DNA of 64,000 nucleotides from Prorocentrum cordatum (GCA_963575745.1 CAUYUJ010000757.1:38437-102436), one strand, 5' to 3'; numbered from the stretch's first letter, positions 42,901 to 51,020 are shown. Numbers and translations: made by a program. Notes: a model not told the origin generated them from the sequence alone.

Positions 42901-43134
42901 CTCTTGCACCTGGCGAGGATCGGCGGCATCATCCAGATGGTTTGCAGGATCCGCGGGTATTTCAGGTGGGTGCCGAGCGAGCTCAACCTGGCAGACGGCC
43001 CCTCGAGAGGTCAGGGCATAGGCGCGGCGGAGAACACCGTGGCGGGCCACGTGGGCCGTGGGGTGCCGAAGGAGCTACTTCAGCGGCTGCAAGATCGGGC
43101 CCGACGAGGACCGCTTGGAGCTTCGCATTTGTGA
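39997..43134 (+). CDS. retrotransposon polyprotein: RT - RNase H split by a C5-methyltransferase-like domain
   Basis: 1045 residues from the first ATG of the frame; the frame is closed upstream by TGAs near 39858 and 39867. RT: motif A aspartate D305 (FQGDVPDWFYRL), catalytic YIDDY at 410-414. RNase H: first aspartate D575 (YMTDASNEGFGAL), then E924 (HNNVLELRTVV), D951 (FFTDSLVS) and D1000 (NLADGPSR). Between D575 and E924 lies a methyltransferase-like domain: motif I LELFAGSS (FAG at 644-646), motif IV with catalytic Cys702 (APPCATFSRAR), motif VI-like ENP at 760-762, then YCMYGEEWRKPATFITN. Normally about 40-60 residues separate these RNase H sites; here about 349 do. Expected role: reverse transcription and RNA removal; the added domain could methylate the DNA copy. 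No protease or DDE integrase is seen. It ends in TGA shared with the ORF3 ATG. Confidence 0.9.
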   Translation: MPTGEKDLRERDPLRSLPGLPFPLQSRRSSSSLSEKELRTTWQRTSRTIAAIRSMATGCSNGWIHPSTLTDKQTCQTDWSASTPLQKRLVTEAWDLHAARAKWGTINDGRAALSRLAGGSPTEYFAKGARPTTSTASKASPQLRKGDLCPLRAEQVSLPAPGTQSLEVAAISSLAGRYLTEAGQLMIKGSGKVDWEKYEATKSYSDPAWRSKKERLALALRMAQAGMITYVTRVREHVGLFTVAKDFDPKTGGIVKSRLIWDCRRVNLLFVDPPWVPLGSPAGLALLELDEAVLRGRRLFSFQGDVPDWFYRLHWGSFLAEYFVVEDVSPQELYQHGMEQGVALPKPREEDVGIGASSLVMGSAWAVFLAHSCLEASFESLKAPSLTYGKPTPSFGLSEEEAIRFLLMLYIDDYIGFTLEGEDGEQKILEDKEMIKELLNGKGLAVHKEAWGEGMENGLGLCIAAARPYTLRIQPKKMEQVVLATEAAVLEVALRPSAVASLVGHWTWTMMVFRPSFAILDATYRWLREFDEEESVVPHRLPEEVRSELRAVASLSVYMESNLEMGWWPRAYMTDASNEGFGALACDCTEEDVRREAARGDGGAWGPLAEQSYTEIERAQEAIGEEEDLPAAPNTGRPGVLELFAGSSRLLEAIREMTDSWGEAWDIQRGVEFDVLVTENLELLLRRVRTGWFWWVRVAPPCATFSRARQPPLRSSDHPWGLPDCTETDQAKIDEGNAMALIAVEVVKICLRLGIGFTLENPRTSMIWAFAPMTALLDLEGVFRVEVDYCMYGEEWRKPATFITNVKKMATLQRVCLCPASRCSRTGRAHRELRGRSPGGLRWTQVACAYPLELCRAYASTLQELEPHWDSIPAGARLRLQGDRGRVVRATGPALPLLGHWLEKKWHVLFQGRWSHAEHNNVLELRTVVAVLRHLSRTSQSWNHRALFFTDSLVSLGVLKKGRSSAKDLLHLARIGGIIQMVCRIRGYFRWVPSELNLADGPSRGQGIGAAENTVAGHVGRGVPKELLQRLQDRARRGPLGASHL

Positions 43135-44348
43135 TGGCCATGAGCGGGCTGACGCTGTGCGAAGCGATGCCGCGGCGTGGAGTGGACGGCCCCGCTACGA
43201 CCTCTGCAAAGCCCCCCCCTCTGGCTAAGAGGGGCGCTCGGGCCTGGGAGCAGGCCCCGAGTGACAAGCTGCACCACAATGTGAGGCTCGTGGTGCACGC
43301 AGTGGACGACGCCACGAATCAGATCTACGAGAAGGAAGTGAGGACCTTCCTCCTAGACGTGAAGCGGCACGGGCTCCCCTTCTCCACTTACGAGGAAAGG
43401 GATGCGGCGCTTGGCGGGTACATATCGGACATGTGCTACGTGATGCAGTTGCCCTTCGGCAGGGCGTCGGCGTTGTTCAATGGTTTCATGCGCATCTTCG
43501 AGGACCACCGCAATCGGCTCCCCGTCGCGGCCAGGGCGCTGAAGTCCTGGTCTAGGATGGGCTTCCAGAAGGAGGGGGCGCCGGTGCCGTTCGAAGCGGT
43601 GGGGTGCGTGATCTACGACCTCTTTGAGCACGGCCAGCTGTACGAGGGGGCCGCGGTGCTGCTGCAGCTGGACGGCTGGCTGAGGGAGCAGGACTGGGGC
43701 CTCCTCAGGAAGACGGACGTGGCGGTGGGCCCCGACGGGGAGGTCGGGCTCACCCTGGGCCGCAGAGAGCGGGGCGAGAAGGTGAAGACGGGAGCGAACC
43801 AGGGCGTAGTGGTCTCGTGGGAGGTGACGAAGGCCATCCTACGGGCGATTGGCAAGGGCGCGGCACCGCGGGACCTCCTCTTCCCGATCTCGCAGGACAA
43901 GTACAGGAAGGCGTGGAGGCAGGCTTTCGACAGGGCGGGCCTGGCGGACTTCGGGCCCCCGCACTCGCTGAGGCACGCGGGGGCAGCGGCCTGCATCGCC
44001 GCTGGCGGCTCGCTGGAGGCGGCGCGCCGGAAGGGCCGCTGGCAGACCGCGTCGGCCCTTCAGCGCTACTCGAAAGTGCACGTGCTGATCGAGCAGCGGG
44101 CGCGGCTCACCCCCGCGCAGCTTGAGCGGGGGAGGGCCTTCTGGCGCAGGCCCGCCCAGCAGATCTCAGAGGCCATCTACCGTTCCGACGCTGTGCTGGC
44201 CCCGCTGGCGCGGGACATGGTGCGCGAGCTCGGGGCAGCAAAGAACGACGAGGTCGTGCTGCCGCAGCTGGAGAGTATGGCGGACGGAGGCGCGGAGCCC
44301 ACCAGCCGCCCATCCACTGCTGGCCGTAGCAGGGCCAGACGGCAATGA
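43134..44348 (+). CDS. retrotransposon tyrosine recombinase
   Basis: 404 residues. The ATG (43134-43136) overlaps the ORF2 stop (43132-43134) as TGATG, suggesting coupled termination and reinitiation. The same frame is open far upstream, but that part is a shadow of ORF2. C-terminal catalytic residues: Arg184 (WLREQDWGLLRKTDV), H277-x-x-R280 (PHSLRHAG), Trp303 in the histidine/tryptophan position (KGRWQTA) and nucleophile Tyr312 (LQRYSK). The N-terminal half is helical and likely binds the repeat ends. Expected role: inserts a circular DNA copy into target DNA at a short shared core without target duplication, consistent with the flanks seen here. All key residues are present, so it may be active. 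Confidence 0.92.
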   Translation: MAMSGLTLCEAMPRRGVDGPATTSAKPPPLAKRGARAWEQAPSDKLHHNVRLVVHAVDDATNQIYEKEVRTFLLDVKRHGLPFSTYEERDAALGGYISDMCYVMQLPFGRASALFNGFMRIFEDHRNRLPVAARALKSWSRMGFQKEGAPVPFEAVGCVIYDLFEHGQLYEGAAVLLQLDGWLREQDWGLLRKTDVAVGPDGEVGLTLGRRERGEKVKTGANQGVVVSWEVTKAILRAIGKGAAPRDLLFPISQDKYRKAWRQAFDRAGLADFGPPHSLRHAGAAACIAAGGSLEAARRKGRWQTASALQRYSKVHVLIEQRARLTPAQLERGRAFWRRPAQQISEAIYRSDAVLAPLARDMVRELGAAKNDEVVLPQLESMADGGAEPTSRPSTAGRSRARRQ

Positions 44349-44379
44349 GCAGGCTGATGCAGCCCCCACTCCCATTTCA

Positions 44380-44401
44380 GGCCCCGCCTTTTGCGGGGGC
44401 C
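44380..44401 (+). other. GC hairpin after ORF3
   Basis: GGCCCCGC, a short loop, then GCGGGGGCC, followed by ATATCTTTTGATAT, itself palindromic. Possibly part of the 3' end of the element's transcript. Confidence 0.45.
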
Positions 44402-44635
44402 ATATCTTTTGATATGAATGCAGGAGCCTCGAGTTTTGGGCGCGTGCACCCTGTCCTCCTCTTGTCTTCCTTGAACATGTGATAGATCTGGGGAAAATAT
44501 AAAGCAGGTTTTTTGGTGGGTGAGAGCGACACAAATTATCTCCCTTTCCCCCCCTCCCGAGTGTGTGCCGCGCTCGAGTCTAGCTGTGGCTGGAAGCGTG
44601 AAGGCACAAGTGCCAGTCTAGTGATGACGGGACTG

Positions 44636-44960
44636 GGGGTTTCGCCGCGAGGCTTTTTGGCCCGACCGTGGGCCGAGGCACGGTCAGGTACCTCTCGGCC
44701 TTTTATGTTTCGGGCCTCACACGGGGCCCCGCCGCTGCGAACAGATACTTTCGGAGGGTGCCCCCTCCTCTCGAGCCGCTCGCTGTCCTGTGGGGTTGCC
44801 TCTCCCGCTGCTGCGTCGGATATTCTGTGGGGCCTCTTTTGATTAGGGTTGTCGCTCTACCCCCGCCTGCCCCCAGCACTCTAAAATCAAGATTTAATGG
44901 TATAGGCACGCTCCGAGTTAACATATATCCAAGCCTGGCTCTCGAGTGTGGGTGCTGTGT
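44636..44960 (+). repeat. split direct repeat B1
   Basis: Begins GGGGTTTCGCCGCGAGGCT, contains CGACCGTGGGCCGAGGCACG (a small hairpin), ends GGGTGCTGTGT just before AAATACGCG. Matches B2 almost throughout (e.g. GGGTTGCC versus GGGTTTTC). Confidence 0.92.
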
Positions 44961-45094
44961 AAATACGCGTTTTTAAACACACTTTTACACACCCCTGTAA
45001 ACGTTCAGATAGCCGCCTCAACTGCAAATTAAGAGGAGGACTAGCGCATTCTCTCTCGTGCTTGACCCTCCTCTCCTGGCGCAAAGTTTCGGCT
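44961..45094 (+). repeat. split direct repeat A2
   Basis: Second copy of A1, directly abutting B1 through AAA. 35 bp of unshared sequence separates it from B2. Confidence 0.92.
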
Positions 45095-45129
45095 CCCAAC
45101 CCTGCCCACCCTTGGGCTTGTATGAGCTC

Positions 45130-45458
45130 GGGGGTTTCGCCGCGAGGCTTGTTGGCCCGACCGTGGGCCGAGGCACGGTCAGGTACCTCTCGGCCTTTTA
45201 AGTTTCGGGCCTCACACGGGGCCCCGCCGCTGCGAACAGATACTTTCGGAGGGTGCCCCCTCCTCTCGAGCCGCTCGCTGTCCTGTGGGGTTTTCTCTCC
45301 CGCTGCTGCGTCGGATATTCTGTGGGGCCTCTTTTGATTAGGGTTGTCGCTCTACCCCCGCCTGCCCCCAACACTCAAAAATCAAGATTTTATGGTATAG
45401 GCACGCTCCGAGTTAACATACATTCAAGCCTGGCTCTCGAGTGTGGGTGCTGTGTAAA
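45130..45458 (+). repeat. split direct repeat B2
   Basis: Second copy of B1; ends GCTGTGTAAA where the satellite resumes. Confidence 0.92.
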
Positions 45459-45561
45459 CTCATGGTTCCCGCCATCCTCGGGGCCGCCGTGGGTCCCAGG
45501 GGCGCCAGCCAGAGCTGGGAACCACGATTTCGGGCTTTTCCGGCCTGGATCTCTCCAAAAT
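45459..45561. repeat. 101-bp satellite, continuation after the insertion
   Basis: One unit of the 35.6-37.4 kb satellite (TCATGGTTCCCGCCATCCTC onwards), cut by the gap. Confidence 0.95.
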
Positions 45562-45661
45562 NNNNNNNNNNNNNNNNNNNNNNNNNNNNNNNNNNNNNNN
45601 NNNNNNNNNNNNNNNNNNNNNNNNNNNNNNNNNNNNNNNNNNNNNNNNNNNNNNNNNNNNN
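45562..45661. other. assembly gap (100 N)
   Basis: Exactly 100 N, starting inside a satellite unit, so satellite length to the right is unknown. Confidence 0.99.
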
Positions 45662-45663
45662 GG

Positions 45664-46650
45664 CCCCTAGACGCAAAAATTGACACATTACCTTGGTAAA
45701 ACGTACATTTTTCACAAAGTCGCCTTTTGGGCTTTCCGCCGTTACAGGACGGCCCAAGAGGCGCCCAAGACCGCCCCAAGACGGCCCAAGAAGCTTCCAA
45801 GAGGGCCCCAGGACAGCGTCCAAGGACGCCCCCAAGAGGCCCCAAGAAGCCTCCAACATGCGTCCCAAGAGGGCACCTAGACGCAACAATTGGCCCATTC
45901 CCTTCGTAAAACGTACATGTTCAACAACGTTGTCTTTTGGGCTTTCCGACGTTACAGGACGGCCCAAGAGGCGCCCACGACCGCCCCAAGACGGCCCAAG
46001 AAGCTTCCAAGAGGGCCCCAGGACAGCCCAAAAGGGCCCCAAAACGGCCCAAGAGGCGCCCAAGATGGCCCAAGAGGGCCCCAAGACGGGCCCAAGAGGG
46101 GGCCCAGAGGGGGACCACGAACCGCAAGTTCGAGCCTTCCGCCCCAAGAGGCCGCCAGGAGGCCCCCAGGAGGCCCCTCAAGAGGCCCCAGGAGACCCCA
46201 GACGTCCAAGGACGCCCCCAAGACGCCCCAAGAAGCCTCCAACCTGCGTCCCAAGAGGGCCCCCAGACGCAAAAGTTGGCCCATTCCCTTCGTAAAACGT
46301 ACATGTTCAACAAAGTTGTCTTTTGGGCTTTCCGACGTTACAGGACGGCCCAAGAGGCGCCCAAGACCGCCCCAAGACGGCCCAAGAATCTTCCAAGAGG
46401 GCCCCAGGACAGCCCAAGAGGGCCCCAAGACGGCCCAAGAGGCGCCCAAGATGGCCCAAGAGGGCCCCAAGACGGGCCCAAGAGGGGGCCCAGAGGGGGA
46501 CCACGAACCGCAAGCTCGAGCCTTCCGCCCCAAGAGGCCGCCCAGAGGCCCCCAGGAGGCCCCTCAAGAGGCCCCAGGAGAACCCCCAAGAGGCCCAAAG
46601 GTCGCCCCGAGAAGCCCCAATCGGGCCCCCCGGCCCCCAAATGGCTTCGA
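45664..46650. repeat. ~386-bp tandem repeat built of CCAAGAGG words
   Basis: Three units starting CCYAGACGCAA at 45664, 45876 and about 46262; the first lacks about 174 bp. Each has an AT-richer head (TTCGTAAAACGTACATG, CTTTTGGGCTTTCCGACGTT) and a body of CCCAAGAGG, CCCAAGACGG and CCCAAGATGG words. Long frames in both strands arise from the 12-15-bp sub-repeat. Confidence 0.85.
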
Positions 46651-46842
46651 ACCTGCTTCCAGGAGGCCCCCGAACAGTTCAGAGGATCCCGAGAAGCTAC
46701 GTCAAACTCCCAGCGAGCGGCCGGACGAGGCCCCCCACAAAATCACAAGAGGGTTCCAGTATTTGTATCCTTCAGCGCTCTCTGGCCTTCTTCCCCCTGC
46801 CCCCTTCCCTGCGACTTTCGTTGACCCAAGCTCGCCTCCTAG

Positions 46843-46903
46843 CTAGAACCTAAGCGCGCGCGAAGCGCGCGCGTGGTTCTAGTATGTATTAAAAACTGCC
46901 CTG
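46843..46903 (+). mobile_element. TIR-D right-end fragment next to a GC hairpin
   Basis: CTAGAACC, CGCGCGCG, AAG, CGCGCGCG, GGTTCTAG form a hairpin at 46843-46881. It is followed by TATGTATTAAAAACTGCCCT, the TIR-D right end. Confidence 0.55.
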
Positions 46904-47152
46904 CAGTCAATCGACCCCCCCCCTCCCCAGAGGCTGGCCGAGGCCAGCCGGGAGGGCGGCGCGCCCGGCTCCGAGGCCGGGTCGGCGGCCGCCCGGCGGC
47001 AGACCTCGTCCTCGCGGGCGTTCGGCACCTGGACGTCGTCCACGCACCGGAGCGCCCCGCTGAAACGACGCGAAGATCGGGACAAAATCGGATCGGGATA
47101 GCTCGAAGACTCTGAGGATCGGCGGGTTTGGAGGAGGTGTTGGGCGCCGCGG
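46904..47152. other. non-coding spacer
   Basis: No gene. GATCGGGACAAAATCGGATC at about 47072 partly mirrors TATCCCGATCCTATAG at 47209, outside the hairpin below. Confidence 0.4.
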
Positions 47153-47207
47153 CCGCTCCAGAGCGTTCCGGAGCGCTCCGAGAGCGCTCCGGAACGCTCT
47201 GGAGCGG
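47153..47207. other. perfect 26-bp stem hairpin
   Basis: CCGCTCCAGAGCGTTCC onwards (47153-47178) and its exact reverse complement (47182-47207) are separated by only CGA. Function unknown. Confidence 0.9.
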
Positions 47208-47451
47208 TTTATCCCGATCCTATAGCCCTGTTTTACCCGCCCCCTGGTCACCGAGCGCGCTCCATGACTCGCAGGTGCCTGCTCGCAAGGGTTCCGGACA
47301 ACACGTGCCCTCTTTGGTGTAGTTTGTCGCAGATCCCCCGCGGGGGATCCTGGCCATTTGCGAGCAGTTCCTCTGCGAGCAGGGGAACGCGCTCGTCTAC
47401 CTGGTGAGGCTTCGGGCTGCGCACAGACATCCCTCGGCGGCGAGCGAAGGG
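47208..47451. other. non-coding spacer
   Basis: No gene is recognised. Confidence 0.4.
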
Positions 47452-47564
47452 GGGAACTGAGAAAGAGCAGGCCTTCTCAGAAGGCGGCGGGGCTTCTCAG
47501 AAGCCCGCGCGCCCCCTGATAAGTTGTTTCTGTGTCGCCGGGGAAGGTCTGGAACACTTCTCGT
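47452..47564 (+). mobile_element. IR-G element, fragment ending at TIR-A copy 9
   Basis: GGCCTTCTCAGAAGGCGGCG and GTGTCGCCGGGGAAGGTC match IR-G copy 3. The right half is missing beyond the TIR-A start. Confidence 0.5.
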
Positions 47565-47706
47565 AAGTCGGGCCTGTCCCTCTACAGGGGGAATAGTCAG
47601 GAGACCTTTTTTTTACATCTTTTGAGCATTTTGGGAGCATTTTCGGCTTAAAAAAAAAAACACATCATTCGTTCCAAATCCGCCTGTTGGGGGGACAGGC
47701 CCGACT
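47565..47706 (+). mobile_element. TIR-A element, copy 9
   Basis: AAGTCGGGCCTGTCCCTC left, GGGGGGACAGGCCCGACTT right; interior with TTTGAGCATTTTGGGAGC. No matching flanks. Confidence 0.85.
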
Positions 47707-47860
47707 TGCAGTCGGCCAGGATAAGTAGGTCGACCCTGCCAGCTCAAGGGTACCCTTGTGTCCCTGTGCCTCGCGACACCTGCACTCCTATGGCGATGGG
47801 GCCCTCGGAAACGTCTTGCGTCCTCTCTCGTGTCCTGTCCAATCGGGGCCGACTGTGCTC

Positions 47861-48023
47861 GGGAGGGGACGCAACACACAGACACAATGAATCGCCGATC
47901 CCCAGGAAAAGGTTGGAAACTATGGGAAGTGGGGGGGAGGACAAACACCCAGAGAATACAAGGGAAAACGTGGGGAATCCTTTTGATCTGTGGGTCTCTA
48001 TTTGTGTGTCTGTGGGCCCCTTC
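47861..48023 (+). mobile_element. TIR-C element, copy 4
   Basis: GGGAGGGGACGCAACACACA left, TTTGTGTGTCTGTGGGCCCC right; CCCAGGAAAAGGTTGG and GGGAAGTGGGGGGGAGGA inside. Confidence 0.7.
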
Positions 48024-48167
48024 CGCGCGACACTTCCCAGGAGGCCACGGGGACTTCCGAGCCTCCCGAGCGAGGCCCGCCCCCGCTCCCCCCCCCCCCC
48101 TCCTGGGGGCGCGCGCCGCCGAGTCCCTTGTGTGGGGGCGGCGGGCGGCCACGGGCACGCCGAAGAC

Positions 48168-48199
48168 ACACACACACACACACACACCCACACACACCA
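48168..48199. repeat. CA dinucleotide array
   Basis: ACACAC repeats with one CCC interruption. Confidence 0.9.
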
Positions 48200-48434
48200 T
48201 TCAGAAGGGGAGCCCCGCCGATGCAGAGTGTCGAGGCGATGGTGATGGCTCATCACATCCATCACACTGCACGTGCTCTTGTCCCGCCGCCCCGCTGACG
48301 AGGAGTGGGACGGCCATCTGTATACGAAATTCGGCGTGCTGCTTTCGCTCTCGTCGAGCTCACAAGGACTCGGGAGGCTCCGTAGGTCTCTGCGGCGCCC
48401 GTGTGGACCCTCCTGGAGTACGAGCGACACCATT

Positions 48435-48603
48435 CAGGAGGGGAAACACACACAGGCACAGTCTAGTCGTCGCTCCCCGGGAAAGTATGGGAAGTGGGGG
48501 GGAAGACAAACACCCAGAAGATATGGGGAAATATGAAGGGACTCCTGCTATTTGTGTGTGTGTGTGTGTGTGTGTGTTTATTTGTGTGTCCCAGGGCCCC
48601 TTC
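48435..48603 (+). mobile_element. TIR-C element, copy 5, with TG expansion
   Basis: CAGGAGGGGAAACACACACA left, GTGTGTCCCAGGGCCCCTTC right. The GTGTGT near the right end has expanded to about 30 bp. Confidence 0.72.
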
Positions 48604-49179
48604 AACTATGCGAGATGTCTTGCGCATGCCAGCCCTCGTCAGAACACCGAAGCCAGCTCGGTGCTGGCTGTGGTCGATGTGGTCATCCCTTGCGGCCAAG
48701 CCGACTGCAACCACAACCAAGGTTGTCGTTTCGGAGTCGGCGGGTTCTAGCTCCCCCGAGGGGCCCTCCAGAAACTTTCACTCAGTTGCGGTGAATCCTG
48801 ATGTTATTTTTATGGTCCTTTGGCGCGTAACGGTCGTTTCCTGGTCCCCCCCCCCCCCGCCGTCCCCAGGTAACCTCAAGTCTGGTAACGATAGTACGCA
48901 GGGGGGGGTGTTTGGACCCCCTCGACATGTGGGTGCTCGCGCGCCTAGTGGGGCGATCGCAGCGCAGGCGCAGCCCCGCCCCGACGTGCCCCATCCCGTC
49001 CAAGCGTTACCTGTGACTACCGGACACAGTGACACAACAGTTTCCCTGGCGTCGCAATTGAAATTTGTTGACGCTTCGCGAATCCCCACCAGCCCATCCA
49101 GAGACGATGTTCAGAGGAATTGCCTCGATCAGGGAAGTGGGCAGCACACAGAGGAAGCCATTATGAGACATCTTGGGAT
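48604..49179. other. non-coding spacer
   Basis: No gene. Contains C11 at about 48847 and a G-run at 48900. Confidence 0.4.
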
Positions 49180-49470
49180 ATCTTGAGCCATCTTGGAGGT
49201 CATCTTGGGCTCTCCCAGGCGCTCTTGGAGTCATCTTAATCAGTGCCCCACCCCAATGAGGCCAACATGTGGCTAAACCCTTCGTGCATTCATGATTTGG
49301 CATTCTCGCCGAGGCCTCTTGGAGCATCTTGGGTGCCTCTGGGGGGTCTCTTGGGGCGTCTTGGGGGTCTCTTGGGAGCCACTTGGGGGCATCCTGGGGG
49401 CCTCTTGGGGCTTCCTGGCCACCTCTTGGGGCCCTCTTGGGGCACCCTTGGGAGCCTTGGGGGCCATCTT
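49180..49470. repeat. CTCTTGGGG-type degenerate repeat
   Basis: CTTGGGGGCATC, CCTCTTGGGG and CATCTTGGG words about every 12-17 bp. These are the reverse complement of the words in 45664-46650. Confidence 0.65.
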
Positions 49471-50360
49471 TGGGCCATCTCGGAGGAGATCGATCAAAGG
49501 GGGGGGGGGGTACGGATTACAGCCGCCCTCCCAGAAGGCCAAAATGGGGCCAACACCGTAGTAAAATCAATGATTTTGGCTTCCTCGCCGAGGCCGTTTT
49601 GGACGCTCCGACACCTCGCGAAACCCCCTGTCCAGGTCCAGGGGAGGGGGTAGGGGGAGGGGTAAACCCATCCCCGAAGGGGAAGAAGGAGGGGTGGAAG
49701 AGGAAACGCCCTAAACCACCGACGCCCAGAGGGCTGGTGGGATTTCTTGCCAGTCAGACCTTTTTGCATAATTTCGGGCCTCGGGCCCCGGGACCCTCAC
49801 AGATCGATCCGGCTCGAAAACTGTAGCAGACCGATGGGTTCCGGGTCTTCGGTCGTGACTTTCCACGATCTTGCAATTTTTTGCCCCGTCATCGGATCCC
49901 AGCGGGCAGGCCCCCGAGGTAGTCCCAGCTGGCCCAGCGGTCTCAAGACCCTGGCGCCGCCTTCGGCGGCTCCCCTGGGCCCCGGGGTGCTCCGCGCGTA
50001 GGGTTGAGGTGTTGAGACCGCCCCAGGCTACTCGGCGGGCCTGTTGATCCCAGCTGGGACTACCTGGGGGTGCTGACTGTGCGCAACCCTTAGCCCGAAG
50101 CCTTACCATCCCCGCCTCCCCGTCCTCAGACCTCAAACGTATCGGAGAACGAGCAGCTAGTAAAACGAAAACGAAGGCTCGGGACTGAAAAGCTAACGCT
50201 GGGGAAAGGCCCGGGACTTCCAAGGACTCCGTATTGAGCAACAATCAGCACCGAGGATCTCTGGGCCCTGCCTCCTCTCCAGATCCCCCCCCTGGAGGTT
50301 CTTCGAAGAGTCTTATGCTGGTTCTTCATCTTCGATATCGCCCCCATCCTTGGCATGAGC
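49471..50360. other. non-coding spacer
   Basis: No gene. CGAGGCCTCTTGGAGCATCT (49310) and CGAGGCCGTTTTGGACGCTC (49590) are diverged repeats. 49925-50075 has partial inverted symmetry (GGTAGTCCCAGCTGG at 49918, CCAGCTGGGACTACC near 50050). Confidence 0.45.
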
Positions 50361-50361
50361 G

Positions 50362-50365
<4 letters not shown>

Positions 50366-50397
<32 letters not shown>

Positions 50398-50398
50398 G

Positions 50399-50459
<61 letters not shown>

Positions 50460-50545
50460 GACATCATCACCATCATCACCATCATGACCATCATGACCAT
50501 CATCATCATTCTCCTCATTATTATTATTATTATTAGTATTAGTAT
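50366..50545. repeat. CAT trinucleotide array
   Basis: Nearly pure CAT to 50460, then CATCAC/CATGAC and TTATTA. Confidence 0.95.
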
Positions 50546-50639
50546 CATCATTGTTCGTCGTTTCCGTCGCCTATTTGAGTTTGTCAACAAGTTGCAGGTG
50601 GGTGTGCGGGATGTTTCGCGAGCATCGGAGGCGGTCACG

Positions 50640-50842
50640 CACGGATGCCGTCAGTCAGCATTAACAGCACCCCGCAGATTGCGCCCCATGGGTTGCACCG
50701 CTTAGATTGCGCCACCTAGACTGCGTCCCTTAGATTGCACGCCGAGAGTGCACGAACGTACTGTATGGGGTCCACGCTGGCCAACATGTCGTCCTGTACC
50801 AACTGGGTCGAGCAAGAAACATGGCATAACTAAATACCAGCT
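50640..50842. other. spacer with degenerate TTAGATTGCGCC words
   Basis: AGATTGCGCCCC, TTAGATTGCGCCACC and TTAGATTGCACGCC recur between 50675 and 50745. GGGGTCCACGCTGGCCAA (50767) recurs near 51216. Confidence 0.5.
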
Positions 50843-50974
50843 TTCGGAACTCCGCGCGGATTTCTCGGATGGGCGCTGCCCCCTCCTGGCGGCGCCTCTG
50901 GCGTCCCCCCTGGCGCGCTCCACGCGCCAGGGAGGTGGGTCCAGCGCCGATCCAAGAAATGCGCCTGAGCAACA
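50843..50974 (+). mobile_element. IR-H element, copy 1
   Basis: TTCGGAACTCCGCGCGGATT left, CCAAGAAATGCGCCTGAGC right, with inverted inner GGCGCGCTCCACGCGCCAGG. Confidence 0.55.
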
Positions 50975-51020
50975 TCTCTTCTTTTATTCGTTCTTTCAGC
51001 CGACACAGAATATGCATAAA

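Larger units (their letters stand above)
37431..45458 (+). mobile_element. complete tyrosine-recombinase retrotransposon (DIRS/Ngaro-like)
   Basis: An ~8-kb element organised A1 - ORF1 - ORF2 - ORF3 - B1 - A2 - B2. Such split direct repeats define the Ngaro/PAT branch of DIRS-type elements, which insert by tyrosine recombinase rather than a DDE integrase. It sits in the 101-bp satellite: left flank ends CTCTCCAAA, right flank resumes CTCATGGTTCCCGCC, and the uninterrupted satellite reads CTCTCCAAAATCATGG. There is no target duplication, only a shared AAA, which also lies at the B1/A2 junction (GTGTAAATACGCG). All three reading frames are intact and the repeat pairs are very similar, so the insertion looks recent. 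Specific subfamily is not assigned. Confidence 0.93.

Noticed and set aside
39732-43133. Upstream part of the 1538-residue frame that contains the recombinase
   Set aside because: It is the shadow of ORF2 in another frame; RT, RNase H and methyltransferase motifs are all in the ORF2 frame. Only the part from 43134 is kept.
37434-45458. LTR retrotransposon with ordinary LTRs
   Set aside because: The repeats are split (A1 alone at the left, B1-A2-B2 at the right), there is no DDE integrase or protease, and no target duplication.
45413-46533. Minus-strand LGPSWAVLG-type repeat proteins
   Set aside because: Translations of the CCAAGAGG minisatellite; one crosses the N gap.
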